From positions 13,318,381-13,382,380 of the forward strand of contig CM057136.1 of the NCBI GenBank assembly GCA_029964075.1: a DNA stretch of 64,000 nt, given 5' to 3'. Position 1 is the first letter of the stretch; each line of letters starts with the position of its first letter. Both the position numbers and the translations under genes were made by a program. Below, piece by piece: positions 10,961 through 22,845 of this stretch. Source of the stretch: Patiria pectinifera (taxonomy: Eukaryota > Echinodermata > Asteroidea > Valvatida > Asterinidae). Under the pieces are notes generated by a model. The model was not told the DNA's origin. It did no database searches and was given only the letters and a program-made list of their open reading frames with translations.

Positions 10961-12304
10961 TATATCTACTATATTTAGCGGTTTGCACTTCTAAGTGGAG
11001 CGCGCTAGCTGTAGCGAAGGTCAAGTTACCCAGAATGCCATCCGTACTTCCTTCACAAGATTCTGTGGAGCGGATTAGCCCTTCCCGGGCCAGCGCCCTG
11101 TTTGCGGATTGACCGCGCTCGCATGGAAGACGGTATGCATTACTTTTTAGGAAAACCGAGAATCTACATCCAAGACCGCAAATTCGTTGGTTGATCATCC
11201 GACGCATGCGTGTTTCCTTCCTGTTGTAGTAACATTTTGGGGCCCAGGCAGGGTATTCCCCGAGGATATAATCTCATGTGCACAGGAACACAGGCTGACG
11301 TTCTGAGAATAAAGGTGGGAAATTTCTGATCTCACTTCCCCCTTGCCATGCACTGTTATATCCTTGCCAGCGACCTTCCACCAAATACTAAATGCATTTA
11401 ATGATTCAAAAATTGGTCTGAGAGACTTTAAGCCCCGCCTCCCCCCTTCCTGGTTGTCCTCAATAGAGCTTATGCGTAGCAGCCATCTTAGAGGGCAATG
11501 CCTTTGTTTTGCTGGGATATGCACGAGTGACCCTTTTGAGCATTCAGTGTTACTGAATCAAAAAAAAGTCTAAAATGGCCGCATACGCATTAGGTCTGTT
11601 TGAATGAGCGTGAGGGGGCTCTAACGACGTCATTTTCTTTGTACAAACAATAAATACATGTACATTTGTATATCACGTGTATTGCAACCTCAATTCAATC
11701 GTAAAAGTATTGTTAATCTTTTGTTTTAATGTAATAATCGACTGCATCAACTTGTAAACTTGCATACGTGTATATCATTAATCTAGGATGTATGTCTGTA
11801 AACCCCCTTATTCACTTCCCTCCCCCCCCCTCCTTCCCTTTTGTCGTACGAGAATACTGACTTGAAGATGCTTAAGAATGGACCGATCCAGTAAGCCCCT
11901 CCCACTGCGCACGTGGGCAAATCAACACGTGTTCCTCTCCAATGCCACACTGCATTTTCCTGCCGCGCGCGTCATACGCGCGTGCACGCATGTCGGACTT
12001 TTGTGCACGCATTTCGGACATAAATCACGGCTGTGATTGGTCAGAATACCATGGGACGGTGCTTACTGGATCGGTCCATTGCGGCTGTATACGTGACCGG
12101 GGAGTTTGAAAAGAACACGGTCGGAATCCAGTTTGTAATCAGTATGATAGCTGTTGACTCTTGAAGTCACGTGATATCAAACTGCTCACTAGACTCTTGT
12201 CTTTGATATAGCGAGTGAGTCTGGAAGTGACTTACCCTCAACTTCATACCTTCGTTAGGGTAAGTTAAAAAAAAAAACCGAGACCCAAATGGAAGGACCA
12301 ATAT
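10961..12304. other. intergenic DNA, no gene seen
   Basis: I recognise no exon or RNA gene here. A 22-bp block 'ttatgcgtagcagccatctt' at about 11469-11490 recurs at 18735-18755, probably a fragment of a dispersed repeat. Words with alternating gcgc occur around 11960-12000. Confidence 0.4.
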
Positions 12305-12308
12305 TTAA

Positions 12309-12819
12309 AGCTATAGTCCATCATTTGTAATTAGTGCATTTTGTTCGTTTGAAGCAACAAAAGTGTTCAAAATCTAATGAAGGATACTGAGCAACTAACC
12401 TGATGAAGTTTCAGCTAAGCTTCAGCTGTACATTCCGAGAAAAGCAGCATTCTATGATCTCAATTTCAAATTAAAAGTTACTGAATCATGTTTTGAATTG
12501 TTTTGAATTGCCGCTATACGCGGCGTCGCGCACTGATCCGACGAATTATAACAACCGCGCGCGCGTGTGCGTCGTTCCAATACTTGTGCGCGCTGCGCTG
12601 AATAACAAAACGAACTACTAATTTAAATTTTCCTACGGTGCTTCTTAAGAATCACCGTTGGAAATGCCTTCTTTCGTTGATTACTTCAAAATGACAGCTT
12701 CCCAGAAAGAATAATTTCACAGGGAGTTTAGTTCCCTTACTATCTTTCAACCAAGTTTGTTTTTCAACAGTAATTACGCCAGTTACTTTTCGGATGGCTG
12801 CAAATGATGGACTATAGCT
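12309..12819. mobile_element. TTAA-flanked MITE (AGCTATAGTCC family)
   Basis: Terminal inverted repeats AGCTATAGTCCATCATTTG and CAAATGATGGACTATAGCT are perfect. TTAA target sites lie at 12305-12308 and 12820-12823. TTAA duplications are characteristic of piggyBac and Kolobok superfamilies. The element is 511 bp with no coding capacity. Confidence 0.75.
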
Positions 12820-12822
12820 TTA

Positions 12823-13104
12823 AATGAAGTTTTGCCCACAGCACTTTCAAAATCTAGGATATGACAGCCCAGTCATTAAGCTTTCTTTTAGTACAAGAAT
12901 CATTCAAATCACTCATGTACTTTTCAAGTTACGACATTTTGAACACAAACACCGTTTTGAAGTTCCGTCCATGTATCACAACAAAACGGTGTTTTAAAAC
13001 TTGAAAAGTACATGAGTGATTTCAATAATTCTTATACTAAGAAAGCTCAATGATTGGGCTTTCATATCCTTGATTTTGAAATTGCTACAGGCAAAAATTC
13101 ATTC
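12823..13104. repeat. long palindrome (foldback element)
   Basis: The arms, about 12823-12950 and 12975-13104, are inverted copies with few mismatches. Examples are 'ttcaaaatctaggatatgac' against 'ttcatatccttgattttgaa', and 'cacgatgtac'-type 'actcatgtacttttcaagtt' against 'aacttgaaaagtacatgagt'. The loop is short. The palindrome abuts the right TTAA of the neighbouring MITE. Confidence 0.72.
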
Positions 13105-14490
13105 CAAAATTGGTCCTGCCACCGTGGCTTTCGTTGTTTTTTTTACTCACCCCGTATACCCTATACGCACTTAGACTTGATGATATCAGAAAACAGGAAC
13201 ATTGACACCCCTCCCCCATTATCCCATCCGCACTCAGAACACCAAATAACCCAGTACCCACTGAGACTGGGTGGATCCAAAAAAAGGGGGAACATGTACA
13301 TGTACACCCCCATCCCAACCTACCTACGGCCCAATCCTCAACCTTTAAATCTTGAATACAATAATAAAAGTCGAGCCCGAATCCAAATCATGCTTTGAAT
13401 GTTTAAAATGAAGTTGTGTAAAAAATGCTTTAATTTATTTGTGTAAATATTTCTTAAGTACTTGTATTTGTAGGTATTAATGTTCGTTTTCACCAATGCA
13501 CGTTGTTCTTATGAATTTTAATTTGCTTAGCTTTATTCACCAATTCGTAATATATGCAGGTTCCCTTATTGACTTTTTACTAGAATACAACGATGGAGAT
13601 TAGTATTACGTGTATACAGATTTAAACAACCAACAAAAACTGATACATGTACTTTACATGGCCCCTTTCATTTCACGATGTGCCACATGTAAACCAAACT
13701 TCAACCCGTCTGAAAATACTTCGTATCAGTGGTTGTCTCAAATGTTCCTCCTTGTTTTCACTTAATAATAAAGATTATAGCTTGTAATGCTTCATGCCTT
13801 GCACGTACAAACGAATCTCATATATTTACCAATATAGGCCAAACTTCTTTGGTAGTAAGTTCACAGTGCCGTTTGTGTCTGTATAAAAGATTGCGTGTGT
13901 TTGTTGCAGTGCAAGGGACTTTCCCGGGTACTTTGATCGGAAGTGAACCAGGGTCGCTCGGCTGACTTTTCTGAAAAGGTTCCTGCGAGCTTTCCAGGAA
14001 GGTTCTTTTATAGACTCTGGCAAACCTTTGTCCTATATTTTAGTTCCGACTCCACCGGTTGTTCAGTCGGAACCAAATTCTTTGTTGACTGGAAATTTTG
14101 GCTGTGAAAAAGAGTGTATTGGTCTTCACAGTTAACTTCGTGATGTCACAGTTTCTTTTGTGTGATGTCACAAATTCTTTTGTGATGGTGTTATAACACT
14201 GGTATTTTCTTTCAAAATGTTTGAGTAGGGTATTCATTTTACACATATTTTTGTTTAAGATAGGTAGTGCCCTCTGTGTTTTATTAGAAATCCTCGTCTT
14301 CTACGAGAAGAAAATGTTAGCTTTAGTTTTTGTCGAGTTGTACTCTCATTTACATGTAACAAATTGAAGCATTTGAAATTTGGTCTAGATTTTATGTTTT
14401 CTCTTAAAGTGTTTAATAAAAAGTGTATCAATATACATTGTACTGTAAATCTTGAAAGCTGGTGCTTTTCCGATCAGCTATATTTTGTTG
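13105..14490. other. intergenic DNA, no gene seen
   Basis: AT-rich with no supportable exon. The only features are short direct repeats 'gtgatgtcaca' around 14140-14175. Confidence 0.4.
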
Positions 14491-15152
14491 GTGTAATACA
14501 CTCAACCAAAACAGAAAGCCCCCCCCCCCTTCCAATACTATTTTGTCTGACTCAAAAACTACTGAGCACCTCTCGCTCAAATAACTAATCAGTAAAGAAA
14601 TTCCTTAGCAATCCAGCCATACTCTTTGTTTGGCCCAAAACAGTGAAAATGCGTACGAAGTTACGCACTTGATGACAAACGATACCGAAAAAAGTTGCAC
14701 TTTTGTATACGTGCAATTTGTGGGTGAACATTTCGTCTCTAACGCAATCTTCCAACAGATTTCTTAAAAAACAGTATAAAATGTTGTTGTTTTTCCCCCC
14801 ACCCTTTCCTTTAATGAACCTTCAATAACATGAAGAGGATGCAGTAAAAGGAAAGGTCGAATGGATAACCAACAAAATTGGCAATACAGTTTTTAAAAAA
14901 ATAGTTGGAAGATTGCGTTAGAGGCGAGATGTTCTCACGCATCTTGCACGTACACATATGTGCAACTTTGTTCGGTATATATCATTTGTCATAAATTGCA
15001 TAATTTCGTACGTATTTTCACTGTTTTTGGCCAAATAAAGAGTATGGCTGGATTGCTGAGTAATTAGTAGTTATTTGAGCGAGAGGTATGCAGTATTTGT
15101 TTAGTTAGACAACAAAGTATTAGAGGGGACTTTATTGTTGAGTGTATTACAC
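14491..15152. mobile_element. foldback element with ~280-bp inverted arms
   Basis: The ends GTGTAATACACTCAAC (14491-14506) and GTTGAGTGTATTACAC (15137-15152) are exact inverses. Extended arms match inwards, for example 'aatccagccatactcttt' against 'aagagtatggctggatt', and 'aacgcaatcttccaac' against 'gttggaagattgcgtt'. About 100 bp separates the arms. The transcript would fold into a long hairpin. No target duplication is obvious. Confidence 0.75.
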
Positions 15153-17380
15153 ACACACGATTTGAGGCCTCCAAGAGTGAAGGCCTACGTGATATTTTTT
15201 TTTTATATGGTGGTCATTATTTGATATAACCCAGTGAATTCTTTTTAAATTGATTCAAAGTGCCCGGTGCGAGAACAAAGGTTTTCGCCGACCGTTTGTC
15301 TAAATCGAGCGTATTTTTCGCCCGGCAAATATGGAACAAACATCCCGCCTTGCTGTGAAGTAGGAAAACACGGATTCGAAAACACACACACAACGAAAAA
15401 TGCCACCGGCCCGCAATAAACGGTGCCTGATTAATGATTTTACTGCTGCGTTTCGGATGACTATTTTCGGGCCTAATTGTTTTATATTTCGACTCCGGAC
15501 TATAGGGCTAACAAAAACCTCTCTGAAACTCAAAGGCACCTGCGGGCAAGATGAGAATTTATACAGGCGTGTTAAGCCCGCTTAAAAGCGTAGATATCCA
15601 TCACCTGTTTTCAAAAAAACTAGGCTTTAAAATCAAAACAAAAAAAGCAACCAAAAAATAGCGTTCACCACTTACTCACATCGCCTCGATGAAATGAAAG
15701 TTTTGCCAGGGAAAACAAACGTGTGTGCCTGAACCTGCTTCCTGCTTTTCACGCGTGACACTGAACGTAAACTGAAAAGCGAGTATTAACACACCGAAAA
15801 ATCTGGAGTTTTTTCTTTCTTCTTTTTTTTTATTCAAAAACTGGCTTTCGATTTGGGGCCACAAAAGTAACGAAAGTGTTCCAGCGTTCGCACGCCTGGG
15901 AAAATAATAGGTGAAGTTAACCTACTGAACACAAACAAAACTCCCAAATATATTTCTGATTTCATCGAGGGGTATTTTGAAGTTGCTGAAACGAGGTTCA
16001 GTATATCTTCTCCCTATTTTTGATTAAACTTCGCAAATATAAGATTTCAAATAATACATATGTTGATCAGATTTGTCTTCCCCAAAATGACAATATATTG
16101 ATGTGAGTGATACTCACTTTTTTGTGTGCTAATATACCTCAATGGTTTTCAAAAAAACAACAAGTGTTTTATAAGGATCCCAAAAACGATCTGGAAATTT
16201 TGTTCAACTTTTTAAATTCCATTCCTGGAAAATCTTAAAGTGAACCGGTAAATCCCCTGATGGTTTCACCGTACTGAACAGTTTCCGCACGGTCGAGTTT
16301 CTGCCGAGTGAACCCACTGCGTTGATAAACACAGTAATGGCTGTATCTCGAGACTAGTAAATGGTAAGTTTACTCCCCCAAAAAACAGAGAGTTGCCAAG
16401 GATTAATTAAGCTGCAAATGTTGGTGAAAAATTGCTCAATAGTAAACAAAGGCAAACAAACACACAATTTACCCGCCATTTTTTTCACACGAATAACGAC
16501 ACGAGTGATAGCCAATAAACTATCTAAAAAACTGCAAATCTATCCTCATCGTTTTGTTCCATTTCAGTACCGATTTTGACCAACCTTTTTTCGTTTTGAG
16601 ATGACGACGTAAACTTCTGACCCCTCGGAAACAGCGCCCTCTGGTGTTAGGAATAAGCCCAATAAATTCAAAATAGTTATGAGCATCGTGACATTCCATA
16701 TCCTCGTTCTCTTGGCCCGATTGTCGTGGAACAAAATATTGGGATTGTAAAACACTGCAGAAACGACAATCAGTCCAGGGAATGCACCAACGATCTCTTT
16801 GCTTTTAAATGAAGCTTTTCTTAAAAAAAATTCAGTTCAAAGGTTTTAAGTGATTTGGAAGATTTCGGACGACGAACTTTCAATTCAAAGGTGGATCCAA
16901 AATCGATGTAAATACCGAACTGTATGACACGGAGCATGCAGTGCCAAAAAGCCACTCTGCGCGCACACGGAGCAGTTAGCCTACAAGGGCCGTGCGTACG
17001 CGCATTACAACACCCTCCCCCGGATCGATACTATTTACTCGGCAAATAGTGCCAGTAAGCCAAGCCAAACGCCGGCAGGCGAGCATTTCTTGACAATTTC
17101 GTTTCGGAATCAGATAAAGCCAGTTTGCTCGAATCCAGATGGTCCAAATCAGCTGGGATGAGCCACGATCGCTGTGATAAATGACCTATTACTCCAGCAG
17201 TTTTGTTTTATTTATGGTTTAATATATTTTAAAAAGAAACAATATATACAAAATATTCAGGGTTACAGTTCTTTCTGTTCTTATGATCATAGCGCTGATT
17301 AATTGGCAATTTCTGGACTGTACGCCTAGTGGATAATCATGTAAGAACAGCTATTTTTAAAGCAGTTTTAGCCATTTTAT
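15153..17380. other. intergenic DNA, no gene seen
   Basis: No coding exon is supportable. The strand-reversed word ACCAGAGGGCGCTGTT at about 16631-16646 closely resembles the vertebrate/insect CTCF core. The rest shows no recognisable structure. Confidence 0.4.
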
Positions 17381-17385
17381 GAGAG

Positions 17386-17690
17386 GAATCGTGTTGGCGT
17401 AGCGGTGCTCTTCTTGTCTTTCACCCCTGTGGCCCGGGTTCGAATCCAGCACAGGTCGTCTTTAGGATTGGTGTCAGTTCCTATCTGATTCCGTAGTTTT
17501 CCTTTGGACAAATTTAAGGGAAAATTCCAGGGTTTTCCTCCCACTTTTAAGAGTGAACGGTTCTTCTTTGTCTTCTCCCCACATGGTTCCACAGTCTTCC
17601 AAGCAACAGTGCCTGTGCACTGTTGAATTGCAGGGGTGTGGGTGGGGGTGGGGAAATAAAAGAAAGAAATCTTTGATTATTTAAAGAAAT
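17386..17690 (+). mobile_element. tRNA-derived SINE-like element
   Basis: An RNA polymerase III A-box-like stretch TGGCGTAGCGGTGC (about 17395-17408) is followed by a B box GGGTTCGAATCC (17437-17448). A tRNA-unrelated body follows, ending in a G/T-rich stretch and 'aaataaaagaaagaaa'. The tRNA part cannot fold a complete acceptor stem, so it is not a functional tRNA gene. Target duplications were not resolved. Confidence 0.55.
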
Positions 17691-18957
17691 TGTGATTTTC
17701 GTAACCACTAACAAAATCTGTTCTTTCGTTTTGGGCATTCCTGAACTACGGAGCGATTTCGACTTTCCAGGCAAACTTTATAAACAAAAAGACATTTCTT
17801 CAACTAATTTCGTTTCCTCTGTGAGATTTTGACAACTATATAGTCTTTCAACTCATGGCTTCGAAACAGCAGCGAAAGAGCAAGTTTTTTTTCACGCTCG
17901 CATTACTCGTAAACGTTTGAAAAAAAAAATTGAGTATTAAATAAAAGACCGAAGGGTGATAGTGAGGAGTGTATAAACAACTCAATTACTTGAAGAAACC
18001 AAATTAGATGTTTCTTTTCAAGTGGTCACGAGTTCCGACGTCAATTCTTACAACAACAACGAAATCACATGTCCTTTTATTCGCTCTAAAAAACAAGGAC
18101 CGATTACTTTGTTGGCATAAAAAAAAATCGCGAATATACCCAGATATCATTGATATCGTTACTTTGACAGCCGATTTGGGGCACAAAGTCTAGCTCAGAA
18201 TAAACCCCGATGACGTCAACGGAACTAACAAAGTGACAAACACTTGACAATTTTCAAGGTGCAACTAATAACCGGGTCGCACCGAACAAAAAAGTTCGCG
18301 AAATTAATGTTTCTCGTTGTGGAACAAAGACCTTTTTTTTCCTTTCAGCTCAGCACAAGTTGAAGTCACCGTGAACATCCTTTATTTGTCCTCTATGCTT
18401 AGTTATTTAAACCTGCAGACGATCTAGTCGCTGGATTTCAGACGTTGACTAGAAATATAGCCGGCGTACCATAATTTTGGGGGGTTTTACAGATCGGAAA
18501 CCAGGCAAACTTCTCCGTGTACCGATAACGGAAGATAAAATAAGTAAAATAAATATGAAGAAAAGGTGAATAAATAGACAGTATAGTTTGATAGCAGAGC
18601 GGTTCCAAAGTCGAGAAGTCATTCATGAAGATTGCATTGGTCAATTGCATGTGATCAGGGGGTTTGGAAATAATCCATGATCGTTGAATGCGACCTTGTG
18701 AATCGTAAAATGATAAAACAGCAATGTATTAACCTTATGCGTAGCAGCCATCTTGGATGGCAATCGGCTATTGCGTGTCAAACGTTGCAAAATTCAATTG
18801 TTTTACAATATGTATGTTCGATGTTCAATATAATTATGTGCGCTTTCCAAGCGATTGGGCCAGACTCGAGTACATGTAATGCTGCAGTGGGGGATCGCCA
18901 CCCCTTCTCCACAGCGAGTCTCTTACCTTCCCAGCATTGAATAATGCCGGCACCCAT
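17691..18957. other. intergenic DNA, no gene seen
   Basis: No supportable exon. Positions 18771-18845 carry one end of the TA-flanked MITE complete at 22159-22537 ('gcgtgtcaaacgttgcaaaa'), indicating a truncated copy. Confidence 0.4.
18771..18845. mobile_element. truncated end of the TGGCGTGTCAAACG MITE
   Basis: The sequence 'gcgtgtcaaacgttgcaaaa' and the following 'ttttacaatatgtatg..cgatgttcaat' match the left end of the complete element at 22159-22537. No right end is present nearby. Confidence 0.6.
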
Positions 18958-19489
18958 TTAAAGGGAATATACAACATTTGAAAACATCGAAAAATAAAAC
19001 TACCAAGTTTTTACGAAATACCTTACTAGGATGTTGGTAAATGACAGTCTAAAGCATCCTGTAAAATTATGGCACCAGGTGTGAAGTCATTTTCAAGAAA
19101 ATGGTATTTTTGTATACATTTCCAACGGTGGTCGTCCGACCACTGTTGGAAAAACCTAACTATTTTTCAACTACTGCTTCAACTTTACACTTTTTTTCAG
19201 TCCAAATTTTGTTTGCTATTGGTTACATGTTCATGAACGGGTGCAGGCCAGCTAGACTGGTTCCCTTACCTTACAATTTTCCGACATCTATACATTGATC
19301 CATTTTATCTTTAGTGGAGTCAAGGAACCAGACTACTTGAACATTTTTGTTTTTCTTGGTTTTTCCAGCATTTTCGAACACAAAACGTCGAACATGTCAG
19401 TGTAACAATATTTGATCTATTATACTAACCCCTCAAATTGTTCATTTTTGAAAATTACAGCAAAAGCCAATGATGTACATTCCCTTTAA
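18958..19489. mobile_element. TTAA-flanked MITE (AGGGAATATAC family)
   Basis: The termini read TTTAAAGGGAATATACAAC on the left and inverse GTACATTCCCTTTAA on the right. This is compatible with TTAA target duplication and an AGGGAAT terminal repeat. The interior has no transposase. A second, older copy lies at 233-755. Confidence 0.65.
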
Positions 19490-19534
19490 CACCTGGGTTG
19501 AGAGGAGTTATTGAGGTAGCGCCTTACTACACGC

Positions 19535-19609
19535 ATGCCCACGGTGGGGCTCGAACCCACAGTCTCGAGATCATGAATCCTGTGCCTTACCGCTAGACCT
19601 CAAGGCCCT
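19535..19609 (-). repeat. tRNA-like (SINE-head) sequence
   Basis: The reverse complement contains an A-box-like TAGCGGTAAGGC and B box GGTTCGAGCCC within a perfect T arm (GTGGG/CCCAC). The acceptor strands do not pair and the anticodon arm is poor, so I call it tRNA-derived rather than a tRNA gene. Confidence 0.5.
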
Positions 19610-22156
19610 GGTGTTCATTTCCATTATTACCCAGAGTTCATAAAGCCCTAAGGCCGCATGGGGGATTGGCGAGCGTTATGATGATGATTGTCCCCCAAAG
19701 ATGTTGAAAGATTGTCGAGTGTGTATTTCACACGATATGGGAAAAATTATCCAATTGATAGAGACTTTAATAGGGAAAGACAGGTGGAATCGTAAGGTAC
19801 GAAAAAAAAAAGTTCAATAATTTTTAAAAGAAGAAAATGACAAATCTGGCTAAACTGTCTCCCGTTTTATTTGAATAAAATTAAATAGAGAAATTCCGAA
19901 ATGATAACTTCATTCAGTTGCGTTTGCTGGGAGAGCCCCCAAGTAACCGCACGTTAACCAAAGTTCAACAACAACCAAAAAAAACCCTGAATGGGTCTTT
20001 GAACTTCGTCTTATCACTCGAGCAAGTCAGCAAATAAACAAGTTTTTGTTCGCTGCGCCAATGACGTAGGCAAGGGGACACGGGTTGCCCTATAATCAGA
20101 CAAGTGTTTGGGCAAAAATACCGCCGGAAACACCCCTTTGCTTGTTCGAAAAATGTCACGATTTTTTTAAGTAAAATAAAACTTTAGCCTGCAAAGTTAA
20201 CGGACTTCTTGCGTAAACTACAATTTCATCTTGTGAAATATTTGTTTTTGAAAGAGAGGAGTGGGCATTTCTGGAAGTGAGGGGGAGGGGCGGGGTTTAG
20301 AAACACGAGGAGGGGGTTTCGATTGTACCCTGCGTATACAACAAATGCAGTGACATACACAATCTGTGAATCAAAAAGGGTAACAAAAACCCGCTTATTT
20401 CGATTTCGTATCAAGACAAAGTTTTACTTTGTTTGAAAGTTTTGATATATTGCTGAAATGATCGACAAAGATAGCCCCCATCTATACTATGGTTGTTCAG
20501 TTGCTCATCGTACTTAAGGCAAAACTCAGAAATTCACTCCTTTTTTTTTTACTTCTCCTTTGAAAAATCTACAGCAATTCAATCATAATGTTTGGTTATA
20601 TAATAGTCTTGTTCCGTTTCAAATAAAGGAGGAACAATTTTCAACACGGATTACCTTGAGTATATACAAATAGATTATAGATCAATTACCGATCTTGTGG
20701 ATTCATTAGACATTACCTTCAAAAGGACTCCCGATCCCGCACGACCGAAAAAAAGCTTCACAATTTACGAGAGCAGTCCCGATAACCAAACGGAAGTTCT
20801 TAGCCAGCGGCGTGTGTACAAAGTCAACAAAGTGTGATAGGACGAGTCAACACGCAATGTGAAAAGGATAGAGTACATGTGTGTGCCTGCATCCGGCATG
20901 GGCCATTCTGTACAATTTGGTTCCACGTTGTTACCCATCTATTCTTTCTATATCATCTATGATTTTAGAATTCTTGTGCACAACTGAATGCAGTCGTTCT
21001 CTAAAAATGATTGTAAATATAGCAAAATACCTACCCAACAAATAAAGCAATTGTATGAAGTCTTTTACTATAATGATACCTGAATGGCAAATTACAAAGT
21101 ACCAAGGTAATAACAGGACACTAAATGTCACACCAGTGGATCCTAAATTTATAGACTATAACCCCTATAGCTGAACAACTGGGCAACGTTCATGATTCTT
21201 CAAAAACAAAACAAAATTACTCAAAATCATGCAAGAGATTGAATCTAATAATGTATAGTGTCTATACACTGAAGCTGGCAGAAATTGGGCGCAAGGGGAC
21301 ATCATTTTGTTGGCCCATTGTTTGAGGAAAAAAAATTTGCCGCGCAACTTTTGGTTTTCAACTCTCTAACTGACTCGCATAACTTTCAGAAAACGTCCCC
21401 CCCCCCTCCCCCGCTGCTAAATTCCCGTCCCTTCCCCGTATCCTGTGTTTGTCACAGATGAACATAAAGAATCATCCTGGTGCAATGTGGAAAAGGGGGA
21501 ATTGAAAAGTAGAAACATAATAGAGATAATGATTTACATGATCATTATAGTATAGCCGTGCAATACTAACAAATCAAACTGCCTGGCTACTTTTAAAAAA
21601 TGCATTATGACAATTTTATTATTAGTTTTTGTTTACTAGTTTACATTTCGAAATTTCAGAGAAAAATCACTTTTACTTTACTGAAGAATAATCGAATGAA
21701 AAATGTCATCATCAGTGTTTGTTTGCAACTTTTCAGAAAATTCTGGGATTGTTCATTGCCAAGTTCCAACGAAATCCACACCAAAAATATCGACACCCTG
21801 TCGCAGAAAATATCATTGAATGCTGAACCATTGCAGAGAGATTAAAATTCCTCGAAGAAATTCTCACTTTGTCCCCTTGCAAACTCCTTCCAATGGGCAT
21901 GGAGCCTCTTATATATAGATCTTTTATCCGTCCTGCTACGCTTCTGTAACTCAATACACTCCGCTCCAGATGTAAACTGTACCCGCTGTATTCATACGGC
22001 ACCCCTATTATCTAATTCGATTGTGTCGTCACGATCACGTGCCCTATTCGCAGCGGCTCTCATTCATAAAAATCTCTTCCGGCTCCGGAAGTAACACAGA
22101 AGAAGTACCGCCCGTTTTGCCATATATGGTGCGGGCACTCCAGCCGACCAATCGGG
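19610..22156. other. intergenic DNA, no gene seen
   Basis: AT-rich. No exon, RNA gene or complete element is recognised. C-rich runs occur near 21400 and G-rich runs near 20280. Confidence 0.4.
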
Positions 22157-22158
22157 TA

Positions 22159-22537
22159 TGGCGTGTCAAACGTTGCAAAATTCAATGCTTTACAATATGT
22201 ATGGTTGATGTTCAATTATAATTATGTGCGCGATGTTTTACAATAATGTGCGATGCTCATTGTATGTGTGTGATGCCTTTCAATATATTTTTACAATATA
22301 TTGCAACGAAACATCAAAAAAAAATAATGAACATCAAATTTATATTACATCGAAACATCGAACATAAACATCGCACATATTGTAAAAATCACACATTATA
22401 TTACAAACATCGCACATATATTGTAAATATCACACACATATATTGAACATCGCACATTAATTGTACAACATCACACATTATTGAACGTCGAACATATATA
22501 TGGTAAAATATTGAATTTTGCAAAGTTTGACACGCCA
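22159..22537. mobile_element. TA-flanked palindromic MITE upstream of the IRF promoter
   Basis: The inverted termini TGGCGTGTCAAACGTTGCAA and TTGCAAAGTTTGACACGCCA are flanked by TA on both sides (22157-22158 and 22538-22539), as for Tc1/mariner-type insertions. The interior consists of inverted, variably spaced words such as 'acatcgcacat', so the element is foldback-like throughout. It ends about 170 bp before the TATA box of the proposed IRF promoter. Confidence 0.7.
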
Positions 22538-22539
22538 TA

Positions 22540-22740
22540 CGCGGCGCTTACTACGAGTCCGCCTTGTCATGAATATGCAGCGCGCTTAGTTGAAGGTCGC
22601 GCTACGTAGCAGATCTTATCAATGGGCGCGAGTATTTTTAGATTGGGGAACTTCGCAATGGGCGGGATTTAGCGGTTCATGTGACACGCTCTATTAGACC
22701 GGTCGTAGTATATAAGCGGGGATTCCGAGTTGGCACTGTG
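22540..22740 (+). promoter_or_regulatory. candidate promoter with TATA box (proposed for the IRF gene)
   Basis: TATATAAG at 22709-22716 lies about 25-30 bp before a plausible initiator near 22735-22742. Upstream are GGGCGGG (about 22662), an octamer-like ATGAATATGCAG, and GGGGAACTTC, which is one or two bases from an NF-kB consensus. The transcript can splice at 22845/22846 (TCAAG|GTGAGT). Assignment to the IRF gene 5 kb downstream is inferred from strand and lack of another gene. Confidence 0.5.
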
Positions 22741-22845
22741 CAATGGCCAAGTGAGTCATCATCAAAGCCACAAGTTTGTTCTGTTTGGGGCTTCTCCGAT
22801 CTATCGTGGGCTTGGAATCTCTCTTGCTTTCTTTATCTTCTCAAG
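22740..22845 (+). other. proposed 5' untranslated exon of the IRF gene
   Basis: The segment follows the TATA box and ends at a near-consensus donor (CAAG|GTGAGT at 22846). The first coding exon begins after acceptor TTCCAACAG at 27867, so a non-coding upstream exon is required. This is the best candidate; RNA evidence is absent. Confidence 0.42.

Noticed and set aside
19535-19609. Functional tRNA gene
   Set aside because: The T arm and B box are good, but the acceptor stem does not pair and the anticodon arm is poor. It is better explained as a tRNA-derived repeat. The same holds at 17395-17448, 50051-50124, 52562-52631 and 63085-63310.
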